Assembly: GCA_038030265.1 (NCBI GenBank)
Contig: CM075940.1
Coordinates: forward strand, 8,928,001 to 8,992,000
Source: Corythucha ciliata
Taxonomy: Eukaryota; Arthropoda; Insecta; Hemiptera; Tingidae
Direction: 5' to 3'
DNA length: 64,000 nucleotides
In this document: positions 11,240-22,803 of the stretch, one piece after another
Numbering within the stretch: the first letter of the stretch is position 1
Layout of the letters: the number at the start of each line of letters is the position of its first letter
Notes under the pieces: generated by a model
What the model was told of the DNA's origin: nothing
What the model saw: the letters and a program-made list of their open reading frames with translations, nothing else
Database searches by the model: none
Program-made: the position numbers and the translations under genes

Positions 11240-11710
11240 ACATATAACGTGACACGTAAGTGCCATTTTACTTGCGAGTACTTTGTTTGGCTGGCGAGGC
11301 AAAGCCAAGTCGGCTAAATGAGTACGAGCAAGTGAATTGAGTTATGCACTACATATTTCGCGAGACAAGTGAAATAATAGTATATTTCAAAACAAGTGAG
11401 GGAAGTGGAGTTTTACCTGCGAGTTGTGTTTGGCCCACGAGGCGGGGCCGAGTGAGCTAAAAACAACGAGCAGAGTGAAAGCTATTATTATTTTTCGCAC
11501 GACCAACAGGTTTAATTGTCTTTCCTGCAAGTGTTCGGACGCAAGGGTACGCTAATTGAATACAGAACCTTTTTTCACTTTCCTTCACTAGTGAGTGAAA
11601 ACCTTCCTGTTTCCTTCGCTTGCGAGGGAAAATGTGAAATTATTGGCATTCTGCCTAACTTTCCTTCACTAGTGAGTGAAAAAAAATACTTTTTTCACCT
11701 AGCTCATCTT
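11240..11710. repeat. Short inverted and direct repeats in hAT-like interior
   Basis: The interior contains acttgcgagtac mirrored by gtacgagcaagt (around 11267-11335). It also has two copies of ccttcactagtgagtgaaaa, at about 11582 and 11662. The function is unknown. Such motifs could be subterminal binding sites of a nested element. Confidence 0.45.
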
Positions 11711-12019
11711 TTCAAGTAAAAATCAACTTCCCTGTTGGGGTACCTGGCGAAGGGGAAGTATCACTTCCCTCCCTGATCGTGCGAAAACCATCATGTATAA
11801 TTCGTGAGAGAAGAAGAAATGAGCGTACTTCCAACGATAATGTTACAAAAAGTAAATTTTTTCCCACTATTTTATGTCATTTTGTACGTTGGGAGGGGGG
11901 GTGGCGATATGTCCACCCCTTGGATCCACCGCAGCCCGTAGGCCCATAACACTACAGCCGTCTCGGCATGAAACAATGTCATTTCATTGTTAAAATGTTC
12001 TGTATTCATAAATGAGCCA

Positions 12020-12050
<31 letters not shown>

Positions 12051-12234
12051 CAGTCTTTCAATTCCGAGACCGAGACCAGTCTCGGTCTCGTCTCGAAAAT
12101 AGCGGTCTCGTCTCGGTCTCGGCTCGAGACCAGAAAACATGGTCTCGGTCTCGCTCCAGAAATGATGGTCTCGTCTCGGTCTCGGTCTCGATCTCGTGCA
12201 TCACTACGTGTAACTGCTTTTTTCTGGCATTTAT

Positions 12235-12720
12235 TTTCGTTAAATATAGCAATTTTCAGAGCGAGGTCTCAGGGCAAGCAATGGACTCTGCCCATAGCCG
12301 GACGAACAACCGGTTAATTGTAACGTTTAGAGCTAAATATTTTTCTGAGTTGGCTAGTTCAGGTTCTGAGAGAAATTACAAGTTTACTGGTAGAAAAACC
12401 CGCGGCATTGCCACTTTTAAGTCTTAACTCCCCCGAAAATGCAAGTTTCACGTCTTATTTGGGCAAAATCGTATAAGTTTTGTTTTCTTTTTATCTTCTA
12501 TTTCGAGGCCAGGCTGTTCAGCTGGCCCCAAGAGCGCCCGAAGTGGACAAATAGCTACAAAATTACATCATTCGGAGCTAAATATCAGTGTAAAAAGTAA
12601 AAAGTTAATTTCAAAACCTATTTCGCGGTTTGAGGGCTAGCTCGTCTATAAAACGCGCCTTTTTGGCTGAAATTTTGTATTTTGGACTCAATTAAGAACC
12701 AGAGGCATGCAGCATGAGCC
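12235..12720. repeat. Family 3 array right of the hAT-like element
   Basis: Units resembling agctaaatatttttctg, gaaattacaag and gacaaatagctacaaaattac continue the array interrupted by the hAT-like insertion. Confidence 0.5.
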
Positions 12721-12954
12721 CAAATGCCATTTGCTCTGCTCATACGAGTTTAGCTGGCTGAAACTTTCACTAAGCGTCAAGGATCAGGTCTCGGAGTAGA
12801 CGACGGAACTTGAGGGCCGGAAGGTTCGGGTCCCTGAGCTTCGCGGGGAGCGCATTGTAGAGCCTCACACACCCAAGAAACCAGATTGGACCCGAGCAGA
12901 AGTCGCAAGACGCGCAGAATTGCGAAGATGACTCTCGAAAGGCTCTCGATGCGT

Positions 12955-13260
12955 CTATCCCAAGACAGACAGCCAGATGAGCCCAAGGAGAGTTACAACT
13001 CCTCCCAGCGCCCTCAAATCGATAATAAGGTCCTGAGTTTTGTCCTCATTTATGACGAGCCGGTTCGCCAGGCACCACGACTTGATCAAAGAAGAAGCAG
13101 CACCCAATTCGCGCAAGAGCCCATCCTTCGAGTCACCCCTACGCAAGACCTTCTTGTCGTCCGCATAAAGGAATATCTCAGAAATTGGCAGGGATGATTG
13201 CACCAAGCAAAGATCATTGACATAAAGCAGGAAGAGCACAGGCCCGAGTATGGATCCCTA
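12955..13260 (-). pseudogene. LINE A: reverse transcriptase, C-terminal half
   Basis: The minus frame contains GSILGPVLFLLYVND (motif B region, starting just after an in-frame stop), then FLYADD, the catalytic motif C, then SWCLANRLVINEDKT (motifs D/E). A thumb-like region continues weakly to about 12777 in another frame. Confidence 0.85.
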
Positions 13261-13434
13261 CCTGACCCCAAGGTTCGCGGCTCGGACCTGGCGCCCTCAT
13301 ATGATACACACTGTAGCCAGTCGACGAGAAAAGAATTAATAAATTTTACCGAGCGCACGTCAAAGCCGTAGTGGCGAAGTTCGGCTGTAAGTATACCAGG
13401 TGTGTGCCTTCTTCCCGCCCTAGCTTGAGGCCCT

Positions 13435-13923
13435 TTAGGACCCGATAACTGTAAGTATACCAATATCGATCGAGTCGAACGCATTGGTAAGGTCGAACAG
13501 GACACACCCCAGAACCAGACTCAAGACTAGAGAGAGCTGACCGCAGACGACGAATAGCCGAATAGCGAGAATGGCGGAGTGATTCCTCCGAAAGCCATAC
13601 TGGTTCGGCGAAAGAACTATATTCTCCTCAAAAAACCCAAGCAACTTTGAGAGAACGAGACGTTCAATTACGCAAGAGAAAACTGGAATAATTAAAATTG
13701 GTCGAAAGTCGGAGTAGACCTCGTTGCTCTTCTTAGGAATGGGCGTAACAACCAATACCTTGAGGCTGCTCGGGAAGTGGCCTGTCTCAATGTCATTGAT
13801 CACGGTTGAAAGAGGCTCAGCTATAAGATCAGTATAAGATTTGACTTTTTCGACACTCAAGCCGTAATAGTCAAGCGCAGAGGAGTTGTTCATCCCAACA
13901 ATCGTGTTGAAAACCTCCTCCAC
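13435..13923 (-). pseudogene. LINE A: reverse transcriptase, N-terminal half
   Basis: A 162-residue minus frame with reverse transcriptase motifs in order: TPIPKK, DFRPI, NQYGFRRNHSA, and VLFDLTNAFDSID, the last carrying the first catalytic aspartate of motif A. The upstream helix (LDYYGLSVEKVKS) matches the usual D-G-L-S lead-in. A frameshift follows, and the rest of the domain lies in the next frame downstream. Confidence 0.85.
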
Positions 13924-13934
13924 CGAAACATTCG

Positions 13935-14342
13935 CTAGCGAGAACGAGGCTCACTGGGCGGGCTCCATGAGCTCACGAAAACTGATGGCTCATGGAGATG
14001 GAGAGTCAGGCAAAAGATCCACAGCCTCAACGGCCGCCTCAGCAAAGAAATGGTTAAATCCGTCGGGATCAAGACCAGAGCTGGCTGCAGGAGAAGCAAA
14101 GCCACCCAACTCTTCCTTAACCAACCTACAGGCAGCTTTGTTGACATTGGGGCTCTGCTTAGAAAGGAATCGTTGTAGGATCTCTTAGCTTTGACGATAC
14201 TGATTCGAAAACCTCTACGCGCTTCCCGAAGGAGGCAAGTTATGGTCGACGAATCGGAGAACAGAGAGGAATTATGGAGCGATGAAAGATCCTCACAACG
14301 ACGATGTTGGCGTAGCTCGTCGGTGAACCAGTGGTGCCGCAC
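13935..14342 (-). pseudogene. LINE A: linker between endonuclease and reverse transcriptase
   Basis: A 135-residue minus frame starts WFTDELRQHRR, then has an arginine-rich helix (REARRGFRISIVKAKRSY). This matches the W-F-x-x-E-L followed by basic helix typical of the region before the reverse transcriptase in these LINEs. The rest of this frame is probably out of register. Confidence 0.6.
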
Positions 14343-14472
14343 CCTCCGAGGCCTGGAGATGTCAACCCGGCGTAAAGAGGCCGCATGGTCAACGATCGAA
14401 AGAAACGCTTCGAGAAACGTAGCGGTACGCGACTCAGGGCCGGCTGCAGAATTTGTGGTAAACCATAGGCCA

Positions 14473-15290
14473 TCAGTAGGCCAAGAGCAAGCTTCTGATA
14501 TTCAGAAGCGCCTCCCCGGTGAGGGGACGAAATAACCTGAAGCTAGGATGGGCACAGTGACGTGGCCGAAGAATATATAACTCCTGAGCGCTATGGTCAG
14601 AGAGAGCGAGAGAACTGTGGCCAGCCGTAAATGACGAGGAGCTGAGGTTCGTTATGATATTGCTGAGGCATGAGCGCCTGACAGTAAGGTGCGTTCGGGT
14701 GGGGCACGATATCGTCAGTGACAGGCCGAAGAAGGCGATAAAGTCCTTAAGCACCAGACAGTCACTCGATTCAACATCGAAATTGACGTTGAAATCACCG
14801 GTGATAACGAGCGGGGATGAGTAGTTGAAGGCTCTCTTTAGAAAGATCTCGAAGAGTTCGTAAAAGGATCGCGCTAGAGCCAAAGCGTCAGAATTTTCCT
14901 CGACCCTCTTATTCACCAAAGGATTGCGGGTGATGGAAGAGTACGTCTTAACTACTGAAGATGACGCACGTTGATCATTCTTAGCCAAACTCTTCTTGAC
15001 ACTGTCAAAGGACGACTCATCCACGGCCACATTGACGTCGGGCTGGAAGTGTTGCTGGGTATCATGGGGAATAATTTTCCGTAGTCGCAAGTTTGTCGCC
15101 CTCTCTTTTCGAGTTGGGCGACTTGTTGGAAATAACGCGGTTGCCCGATGCACGCGATACGTGAAGTAATTCGTCCTCGCAGAAAAACCGGCACAGCCCA
15201 CCAAACACCGTCGCAAGTTAATAGTTGAGTAAGCTCAGTTATTGCCTTAAAGCACAGAGCACAAACACGCGCTCGATATCTCGACTCCAA
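14473..15290 (-). pseudogene. LINE A: PHD-like N-terminus joined to endonuclease C-terminal half
   Basis: Two overlapping minus frames make up this part. The upstream one (15290 to about 15100) has CALCFKAI, then LLTCDGVWW, which looks like a PHD finger that has lost cysteines. The second frame (15216-14473) has PLVITGDFNVNFD and later LALSDHS, the GDFN and SDH motifs carrying catalytic residues of apurinic-type LINE endonucleases. The N-terminal endonuclease motifs (the asparagine and TEHW-type glutamate) are absent, so ORF1-like and endonuclease sequence seem to have been joined by a deletion. That last point is inference. Confidence 0.7.
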
Positions 15291-15960
15291 AGTTCTTAGG
15301 GTTTGGATAGGAGTTTGATCACTGTGTGGTGACTGGTGAGGAGATGAGAGTGAGAGAGACTTATGAAATAAATGATGAACGCAACTACTTAGTTATTTTT
15401 ATGTTAACTTGACAATTGTGACAGTTTGAAATCGTGACAATTGGTACCGTGGACCGTGGACGGTCCCTTTTTTGACGGAACCAGCGTAATATTCTCTCCC
15501 GTGGACTCTAGCGGATACTCAATAACTTCCTACTGGAGAGGCTCAGTCGGATCATGAGTCGTGCCAATGTCAAGTTAAGGGCTTTCATTAAAAGCAGTGT
15601 TCGGACCTGGATTAACGTCTGCGTTAGCCCCAATGATTCTTACGACTGTGTCAAGTTTATTTCGCAACGTGTTGACAACCTATCCTTCGGCAACCACGGA
15701 TTTCCAACCAACCCCCGTGTCGCTTGAGGGTAAGAATGTCGCCGACTGCCTCGGCTAGCAGCGTCGCCGATGTGCGTAGGAATTCGGAAACAGTGTCCAG
15801 TGTACATTTCAGGGTTCTCAAGGTGAAGGTATTTCGGTATTCGGGAATTTCCCGATAGTGTTCCCATTCTTCCCATTCCTGTAGAGTATAAACAGTCGGT
15901 CATAAGGCGTATTGCTTGGGCAGAGTTGAACGTATTTCCGGTACATCTATCTTGATTTTG
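15291..15960 (-). other. Possible 5' part of LINE A or unrelated remnant
   Basis: No open gene. One minus frame near 15660-15840 reads as an amphipathic, leucine-rich stretch (LRTLKCTLDTVSEFLRTSA) that could be an ORF1 coiled coil. The assignment to LINE A rests only on position and strand. Confidence 0.3.
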
Positions 15961-18900
15961 GTGTTTCTCACAGTAACAAGAACTGTTCGCTTACGAGAAG
16001 CAGTAGGGGTTCAGTGGTTTCGCGTCATGCATGCTGTTTACCTACTTTCGAAAAAAAGAGGGAATAAAGTTATCAGTAGGGAGTAATGTTATCTTACTTA
16101 CTTGGGAATAATCGTGTCGTCTACTGGGGTTTTTTGAAACAATAAAGTGCGCTTTATTGCCCGTTTGTACATAAAGGTAGTTTCCAGATTTGTTTGGATG
16201 TCCCTATTATTACTCCTTTCAACACTGAAATCAAGTTTCTTGGGAGTTTACCTGGGTTTTGGGCCAAAATGCAGATTATACGGTGCCGCTAAATTGAAAG
16301 CTTCCTAAGAAGCCAGTTAGTGCGTTTATCATGGAGGGGGGGGGGGTTAATACTATTGAAATTGACATATCATGAGGCTAACTCGTCCAGAAGGACATCT
16401 ATGGCATCTCCTGTGCCTGTAAAGGACAAAACTAGAAGAGCTGTCTCCATCCTGTAACGGAGACAAAAGAGGGGACAGCCGATTTCTCTTTAACCGAGAG
16501 GCTGAAGAACCAAGTGCCAATCACCCTTGTGACTAGGATTTGTTAATGAAAAGGAGAAGGATTAATTACAACTCATCTCCCCCGTCATTTGTCACCAAAA
16601 GTGATTGACGCCTTCCAAGCAGAGACTCAAATCACGCAGAGTGTTATTAATTCAATTAAACAGGTTTTGATGGTATAAAGAATTGTGGGTGTCTAAAAAA
16701 AAATCATAATAATAGGCAGATGTCGTAAAGAACAACAATAGAGACATGAACAACAGAAGCCCAAAGGAAACGGAAATTTCAGAAAATACCTTCTACTGGG
16801 GCAGGTGAAAAGTCACGGGTTCTGGGCTCAAATCAAGGCAACTTCTTTGATATTCTTTTGACCCGTGAAGCGTAAGAGAACTTCATTGATGATGCACCTT
16901 CCCCCCCCCCCACCATTCACACCATTTTTTTGTGTGCGCCAACCTCATTCCGGTAGTTTTTTTGAATTAAACAATTACTCTTTGAATTTGAATGAATTGA
17001 ACTTTTTACCCTTCTCCCACAAGGAGGGGGGGGGGTGAGTGGTAGGGAAGTTTAATTGATAGGGGCGCGCAGAAGTTGTAAGGGAAGTCCAAGGACGAAA
17101 ACCGATGTAATTATAAAGTTAATTAAACCTTGGGGACGAGCGCGACGGTTAGCAGAACCTACCAGGAGTCTCCGATCCCGAAATTTATATTTCAATAAAT
17201 AATTGCCCAGTCGGCGTGCCGAAACCTTCCGCCTAGAATGCTAATTACTAAAACAGGATTATTTATGGACAGGAACAGTTAAAGAGGTTATTCTAATTAA
17301 AAATTATAATCAAGTAATTTCCAATACGGTCCACCGAGTTTGGCGTTACAATAAATGCGTATAATGACGCCAGTTCAATTCGTCGGCAATGGATAGAGGA
17401 AAGCTTGCGTGAACAAATTTAAGATTGAGCTCAAGCGTTTATAAGGAATTCGCCTAAGAAACATTAATTATTCATTTGTTTAATACGAATTTGGGCGAAA
17501 ATATCTGGTTGGGAGGAGGCGGTAATAATGTCAGTGATAGGGGTACCAATTTTTGCTTCTCTCTATATAACATGGTTTTAAATATTTCATACAAGCCCAT
17601 TGCTCTAAGAGTTGGATACAAAAGTTAGCAAATTAGCTTAATTTGATTATTTTTTTTTCTCGAATGATTTGCTTCATTCTCTTCTATCCGGCAAAAATAT
17701 GTTCATATTTTATCAGAATCAAGAAAGAACTGTAGAGCTCCCTTTCGCCGTCCCCTTTTTCCTTCCGTTTACAAGCTGTACTGTCAGAATTAAGTTGTAC
17801 AATTGGAGGAAGGCCAGAGTGTTAATCTAATTTTTGCTTGATGTGTATGTCAGAGTTAATGCTAGGATGAATAACGGCAATAATAGCTTTCCTAAGGGCG
17901 AAATCCTCTTCCCTTAATTTATTCCCCCTTGCTATACCCCTATTCCACCCTTTTTCCCCACATTTTTTTTCTCTGTGAACCTAGATTTATGTATCGATTA
18001 TTGTTTTCCTTTAGAAGGTTTTTTTTTTTAAAAAAAAAGAAAAAATTTGAATTCTTCCCTACTCACCCCTCCGCACCTTTTCGATCCCCTTATAACAAAA
18101 CCAGAAAAGACCCGAAGAGCAATTAATGTGTCCACACCTTCTCCACACCGTACGTCTTTGAAACTGACCGCAACCTGTGAACATGAATGACAGGGTCTGC
18201 AATCTTGCCAAATGGTCTTTAACTGTACTGGCGAGACAAAAGCCTTCTTTTAAATAACGACCCACGACCGTTTTTGGCAAGGTCTTTTTAAATTTATTGT
18301 TGCGGGTTTAAAAAGAAAAGACATTTTTCGAGTGGAAACTTTCACTTGTTCTTTTTTTTTCTAAATTGCACGGAGATATTTGGGGTTTGAAATGTTTCAA
18401 GGCGAATTGATTGATAAGTGTAGCTAGAAGTATTACTGGTTTTGAGGGGTAGTTGGGGGTTCCCCACTTTATGAGAACTCACGCTGTAACACCTGTTTCG
18501 TGTTACACCATGGGAGGGGGTTTACACATATCAGTTCGGCATTTCTTGAATAACATTGGCGATAGCGTTCGCTCAACCAGGAGGGTCATGCAGTTGGAAG
18601 GGAGAGGCAATTCATCAGGTTTTATAAAGAGTCACGGAATACCTGGCGGCACCCCCCCCCCTTTTGTAATCGTCAGCTGCTTACGTATAGCACTCAAACT
18701 GATTGTTTAGGCATAGAACGCTGTGTTCGATAGCAAAAACTGATGGATAAGCCTCTCAAGTCATCATTTAGCCCCGAAAAATGACTTTTAATGGTCATGG
18801 TCATGTTCATTGACTTTGTTCCCTAGGCACTTTAAAAAATTCCAAAAAATTGGTCGTTTCTCTATTAAAACCCTGGGAATTTGTTGGCTAAATGACCGAC

Positions 18901-19064
18901 TGTTTGGTTACAGAAATCAAATATTCGACTATAATGCCGAACGCCCTTTCCTCCACCGACCGCATTTTAACGCAAAACCCCATAGGAATGACAATTTTGT
19001 CGTAAAACTACTGATTTTCTCTCAAAGAGACACTGTACTGTTAGTCTCGAAGAGAAAGTAGCCT
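15961..19064. other. No gene recognised
   Basis: AT-rich and CT-rich sequence with G10 and C10 runs near 16333 and 16900, plus a T/A tract near 18020. Short frames on both strands show no domains. Nothing supports a gene or RNA. Confidence 0.5.
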
Positions 19065-19215
19065 CCAGAAATAGCCACCGGAAAGAGACTCCTCAAAGAG
19101 CCTTGTCAAAGACCCTCCCAAATTAGACTCCACAAAAAGCCTCATCAAAGAGCCTTCTCAAATGACCTCCACAAACAGCCTCCACAAATGGCCTCCACAA
19201 ATAGCCTCCTCAAAG
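19065..19215. repeat. Family 6 short tandem repeat, about 15 bp
   Basis: Iterated variants of AGCCTCCACAAATGGCC alternate with agcctcctcaaag. Roughly nine diverged copies. It lies just left of the 4.4-kb transposon. Confidence 0.65.
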
Positions 19216-19259
19216 TGCCTCCACAAATATATAGCGTAAAACAAACAAATCAGATGAGT

Positions 19260-19410
19260 CATCAAAGGGATGACTCATTTTGAAGCCCAAATTTCGCGAA
19301 TTTGAGCTCCTTCTAAAACCTATTTCACGTATTGTAGCTCTTTGAAAACCAATTTCGTGGATTTGGTCAATTTGAAACCCAAATTAACGTTCCTATATTT
19401 TATGTTGGGC
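19260..19410. repeat. Family 4 array fragment
   Basis: About four units with aaatttcgcgaatttgagctc, aacctatttcacg and aaccaatttcgtggatttgg. The spacing is roughly 30-34 bp. It abuts the left end of the 4.4-kb transposon. Confidence 0.6.
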
Positions 19411-20151
19411 TTGATCGCTCGATAAAATAATTCCGCGCAATTTTTTGGAGTACTTTCCGCATGATCCTCCTGCTAATAACCACGCCCCAACTAGCACAAT
19501 TGGTCGCATTTAGGTTCATTTGCGACATGCGACCTATTCTGTAATACTTCCGACGTCGGATTCTGGTAGTTTGGGTGGCTTAACTACATCTTGCCGCCTT
19601 CGACGTTGCCATATCGAACGACGGACTGTCGTTGTATTACAAATTTCCGACGTAAATTAGACATCAGAAAAGTATAGCAGTATATTCTGACGTCGTAGCG
19701 CTGTCAAATATTTGTACTACATGGTTAACATAAAATTATGCCGTTGCTGCGATGTCGGGAATGTGTAGTACAGTTTTCCGACGTTATGTTTTCGTCATAA
19801 CCTTGTACTACAAGTTTATGACGTCGCTTTGAGGTCGCATCATTATATCATAAACGTAATCAAGAATAGAGAGGTCGAAGCGTCGTCGTGAGAATGTACT
19901 CCAGAATTCTGACAATTTTTCTACCATAGGGTCAATCATTATAATTAAGGCGACCCGGACGACGTTTCTCTGCCGTCGCATTCTTATGCGTGAAGTCGTT
20001 GACGTCCCCCAGACGTCATAATAACGATATATTTTCAGTCTATAAACAAGGAACTGAAAAACGTTTTTACGACGTCGGGGAATTAAAATTTTTGAAGACG
20101 TTTTTGGTTTTTATCAGTTAGTAGTTTGTGTCCGCCAGCAAGTCGCGCGCG

Positions 20152-20377
20152 ATGAAGCGGTTCAAGTCTTCCTCGTCGTACTACCGACGACTGAAGAAAA
20201 TAATCGAAGAGAGATGATTCTGGAAATAGTCGTGCTGAAAGTTTGATCGAAGATGTAGGATCTGAAGTTGTGAATAATTCCAGTTTAGTCGATATTTCTC
20301 CATCAATGCGATCAATCAACTGCGATCAACAGCCCTCACACGGAAAAACCAAGAAAATGGACCAAAGGAAGAAATAA
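20152..20377 (+). pseudogene. N-terminal fragment of a transposase-like gene, frameshifted
   Basis: An ATG at 20152 in GC-rich context opens a frame starting MKRFKSSSSYYRRLKK and stopping at 20215. The next frame (from 20210) continues without a break as an acidic, serine-rich stretch (DSGNSRAESLIEDVGSE) to a stop at 20375. The junction lies in GAGAGA, a likely slippage site. A short basic S/Y/R start followed by an acidic region recalls the N-terminus of animal 'transposase domain-containing' proteins. This is from memory of the pattern and not a database match. The catalytic part is missing. Confidence 0.5.
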
Positions 20378-21554
20378 TGGTGTACGTAGAAACGAATGAT
20401 TTGGGACAAGTAATGATTTCAATGGCCAAGTGACCGTTTTTATGTTTCGTAATGTAACTGAGTACTAGGAGCTGGGAGCAAAGTAAATTTATCCACGTTG
20501 CATTGTAGAAGTTGAACACAGGAACTATTGTTTTGTCATAAAGAAGAAAAAATAGCGGGGCAGACGGGTGATTACTGCGTGGAATTCATCAGCACCACGA
20601 ACATTACTGTGGCCAAAGAGGGTCAGGTTCCTGCAACCTATACAATGGACTAATACGTTGTAGTGAATTAGTGTGGTGCAAAACGAATTCTTACTGTGGC
20701 ACAGTAAAATTCCTCCCTACTCCAAACAGTGTGCGTCAGTTGGACCACGTGTTCTCCTTTCCTCACCCAGTAGGGGACTCGAGGTCTGAAAATGCAGATG
20801 AAAGCAAGTGGAACCCCCTTGATTTGGGCGCTTATTCAGTTTAGATATTCGTTACGTTTTCTGTGTGATGACTGGTGCTCTTCTTGATCTTGAAGGAAGT
20901 TTTAACTTTCCATTCAGTGATTTTTTTTCGCCGTTTAATTAATAGTAAGTACGTAGCCTTCATTCCGTGTCTGACCACAGGGGTGTAGTTTCAAACATTA
21001 TTTTTGTGCTTAGAAAATGAAGGATGCCCTACGGATTTATAGAGCTACATACTAGGAATCAAAGAAGTGAACGTGGGAGTCAATCATCGTCTAGGTGAGT
21101 AAATAATTATTGTTATTATTATATTTTGTACAATGTTTATTGAAAGTATGTGTTGCAATGGTGTTGCCTCCTAAAAAAAATACTCGCTTTAGTTTCGGTC
21201 TAATGCGCGGGGGATAGCCTGTGACTTGTCGCATGAAACTATAGCTAAGTAGCTGAAGATAAAAATAGTCAAAAACGACCGACAAGTTCTTCTATTACCA
21301 TGTTTTTCACTTCTGATGTGTCGTTCCTGCGGATACTGTCAAAAATAAATAGAAATTGCGGGGGAAAAGTTTTTGTAAAATTTATTTATTCAATCAACGA
21401 TGGGGATCCTATGCACTACACGACCAAGAAGTTACCCTCTTGGTACCCCCTTATCCCGTCGCTTGAGCGGGTGGGAGGGGACTTGGACATGGTTACCTAC
21501 TAACCAACGCATCGGTGAAATAAAAAATGTTTTAACCTCACCTCTCTTTTTCAG

Positions 21555-21709
21555 AATTGATTGACTGCATTATTGGAAACTGTGAAGCCCGGTTTATATA
21601 TAAGACGCAAGAATGCCTTCGTGGAACCGTACCAATGCAATGGTACGCACGTGGAATTGTAAATCACGCGAAAAGGGCCGCTGAATGCATGACACACCAA
21701 GGACACTGA
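21555..21709 (+). other. Exon-like segment with strong 3' splice site
   Basis: Preceded by cctctctttttcag, a strong acceptor. The open frame (phase 2) encodes about 50 residues, including GNCEARFIYKTQECLRG and AKRAAECMTHQGH, and ends at TGA 21707-21709. The reverse strand is also open here, so coding is not proven. It could be a terminal exon of the transposon's plus-strand gene. Confidence 0.35.
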
Positions 21710-22034
21710 GTAATGGGAAGGCCTACTTCGCTGAAATGTTTGCTTACCGGCTTAGCTTAGCTTGGCAAGCTCAAAGTTACTCATTTCCTAATCAATGAAA
21801 TAACTTTGTGTTTGATTCTCTCACGTGTTTTATAAATTATTAATGTTTTTTGTAAAGTTGTTTTGTACATCAATTCTCAGTAATTTTGAACTAAATACGA
21901 GTAACTACGTAATTGGGTTTTTTGAGTTTTTTTCTTACTAATTAAGCCTTGTTGTCAGAGCGCATTCTTGAGAGTGAATTGCTCTGCAAGAATGTAAAAT
22001 CATTCTTTTTTTAAAATGTTGTTTTGGTTTTCAG

Positions 22035-22149
22035 GATTTTTGAACGAACATGTTACTACAGGATTGAGTTTCTTACTTGCAGTAAAATTTCCTTTTCAAA
22101 AACCAGTACAAGCACCATTGGATTTACCGTGTGATATGCTTGCACCATG
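22035..22149 (+). other. Exon-like segment with both splice sites
   Basis: Acceptor gttttggttttcag before 22035, donor ATG/GTAAGA after 22149. One frame is open throughout (FLNEHVTTGLSFLLAVKF, then ending LPCDMLAP) and the other two plus frames are stopped. Family unrecognised. It would be a second coding exon of the 4.4-kb element. Confidence 0.4.
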
Positions 22150-22485
22150 GTAAGAGTTCCTTGCGTCAACTAAACAGTTGTTAGAGATACAGTGGGGAAC
22201 ACAGTAAAAACAATTTCGTTCTCGCAATTAAATTTACTTTGCGCTACAGTGGCCACCGCATTGAGTCACTCCTTTCATGTTGAAGATTCCTATCAGAACA
22301 CAGGAAATATAGCTTGCTTCACTTTTCTGATTTTACTGTGGTACGAATGACAATTTCGTTTGTTACTTATGAACCAAAACTGCGAAAACATGTTAATCCC
22401 TGCTGTAAGTAGGTTACAAGAAGCATACCATTTATCCATTACTGTGTTATATCTCACGTCCACGGTTTGCAACAAAACACGGTAA

Positions 22486-22803
22486 TCATCGCCATATTTC
22501 AGGGGCTAGAGTTTTTCCGTGCAGCAGTACTCTCATGCTCCAGTAACCATGGCGATGCAGATGCCGATGCCGCCCGTGACACAGCCGATTTGCAATCGTC
22601 GACGCCCGCTCGAAGTCAGATATATCTTTGGCCTTCACGATACCATCGTATGTGAGCCAAGTCTTTGCAGGTCCACTATTCGAGTCTTTTTGAAGAAGTC
22701 TAACGTCATGCTTGGTTACTGGCCATTTCAATTTGTTGCCTGTAACCCATTTACAGGGTACGAAACACAGCACCGGCACTCCAAAGTCAATGCAATCACT
22801 ACA
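22486..22803 (-). pseudogene. Minus-strand gene fragment resembling DUF4806-type N-terminal module
   Basis: The minus frame reads FVPCKWVTGNKLKWP, then an AKTWLTY motif about 20 residues on, then DFERAS. The order V-P-x-x-W, W-P, W-x-x-Y, then Y/F-x-x-A matches the N-terminal module I associate with arthropod and hydrozoan DUF4806-type transposon proteins. It stops at TGA shortly after EIWR. There is no obvious initiator ATG, and 22779 is a GTG inside the frame. The plus strand is also open here, but it lacks this pattern. Homology needs a profile search. Confidence 0.45.

Larger units (their letters stand above)
9774..12206. mobile_element. hAT-like non-autonomous transposon, 2.43 kb
   Basis: The termini are inverted: TAGTGATGCACGAG starts at 9774, and its exact reverse complement ends at 12206. 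TAGTG fits the hAT terminal pattern YARNG. Flanking 8-mers are CGTGTAAT (9766-9773) and CGTGTAAC (12207-12214), 7 of 8 identical, the duplication length typical of hAT. Inside each end lie iterated gagacc/ggtctc repeats (about 9786-9856 and 12059-12198). No transposase is recognisable. The centre holds a 111-bp imperfect palindrome and other inverted motifs, so mobilisation would need a transposase in trans. Confidence 0.75.
12777..15290 (-). mobile_element. Decayed non-LTR retrotransposon (LINE A, Jockey/CR1-type)
   Basis: Minus-strand remains of a LINE, from a degenerate PHD-like N-terminus (15290) through the C-terminal half of an endonuclease to most of a reverse transcriptase (to about 12955), ending near 12777. 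Several frameshifts and stops separate the pieces, so it is inactive. The endonuclease pieces and the Y-A-D-D reverse transcriptase place it in the Jockey/CR1 group. The clade is uncertain without a tree. A family-1-free flank on the left and AT-rich sequence on the right give no clear target duplication. Confidence 0.85.

Noticed and set aside
11987..12427. Arginine/serine-rich frames that look like an RS-domain splicing factor
   Set aside because: They come from gagacc/ggtctc repeats in the hAT-like subterminal region, and both strands give similar R/S or V/S frames.
20995..21092. Possible upstream exon of the 4.4-kb element with acceptor ttttgtgcttag and donor TAG/GTGAGT
   Set aside because: The two frames read through have stops in the interval, so it cannot be supported as coding exon, though the splice-like sites are good.
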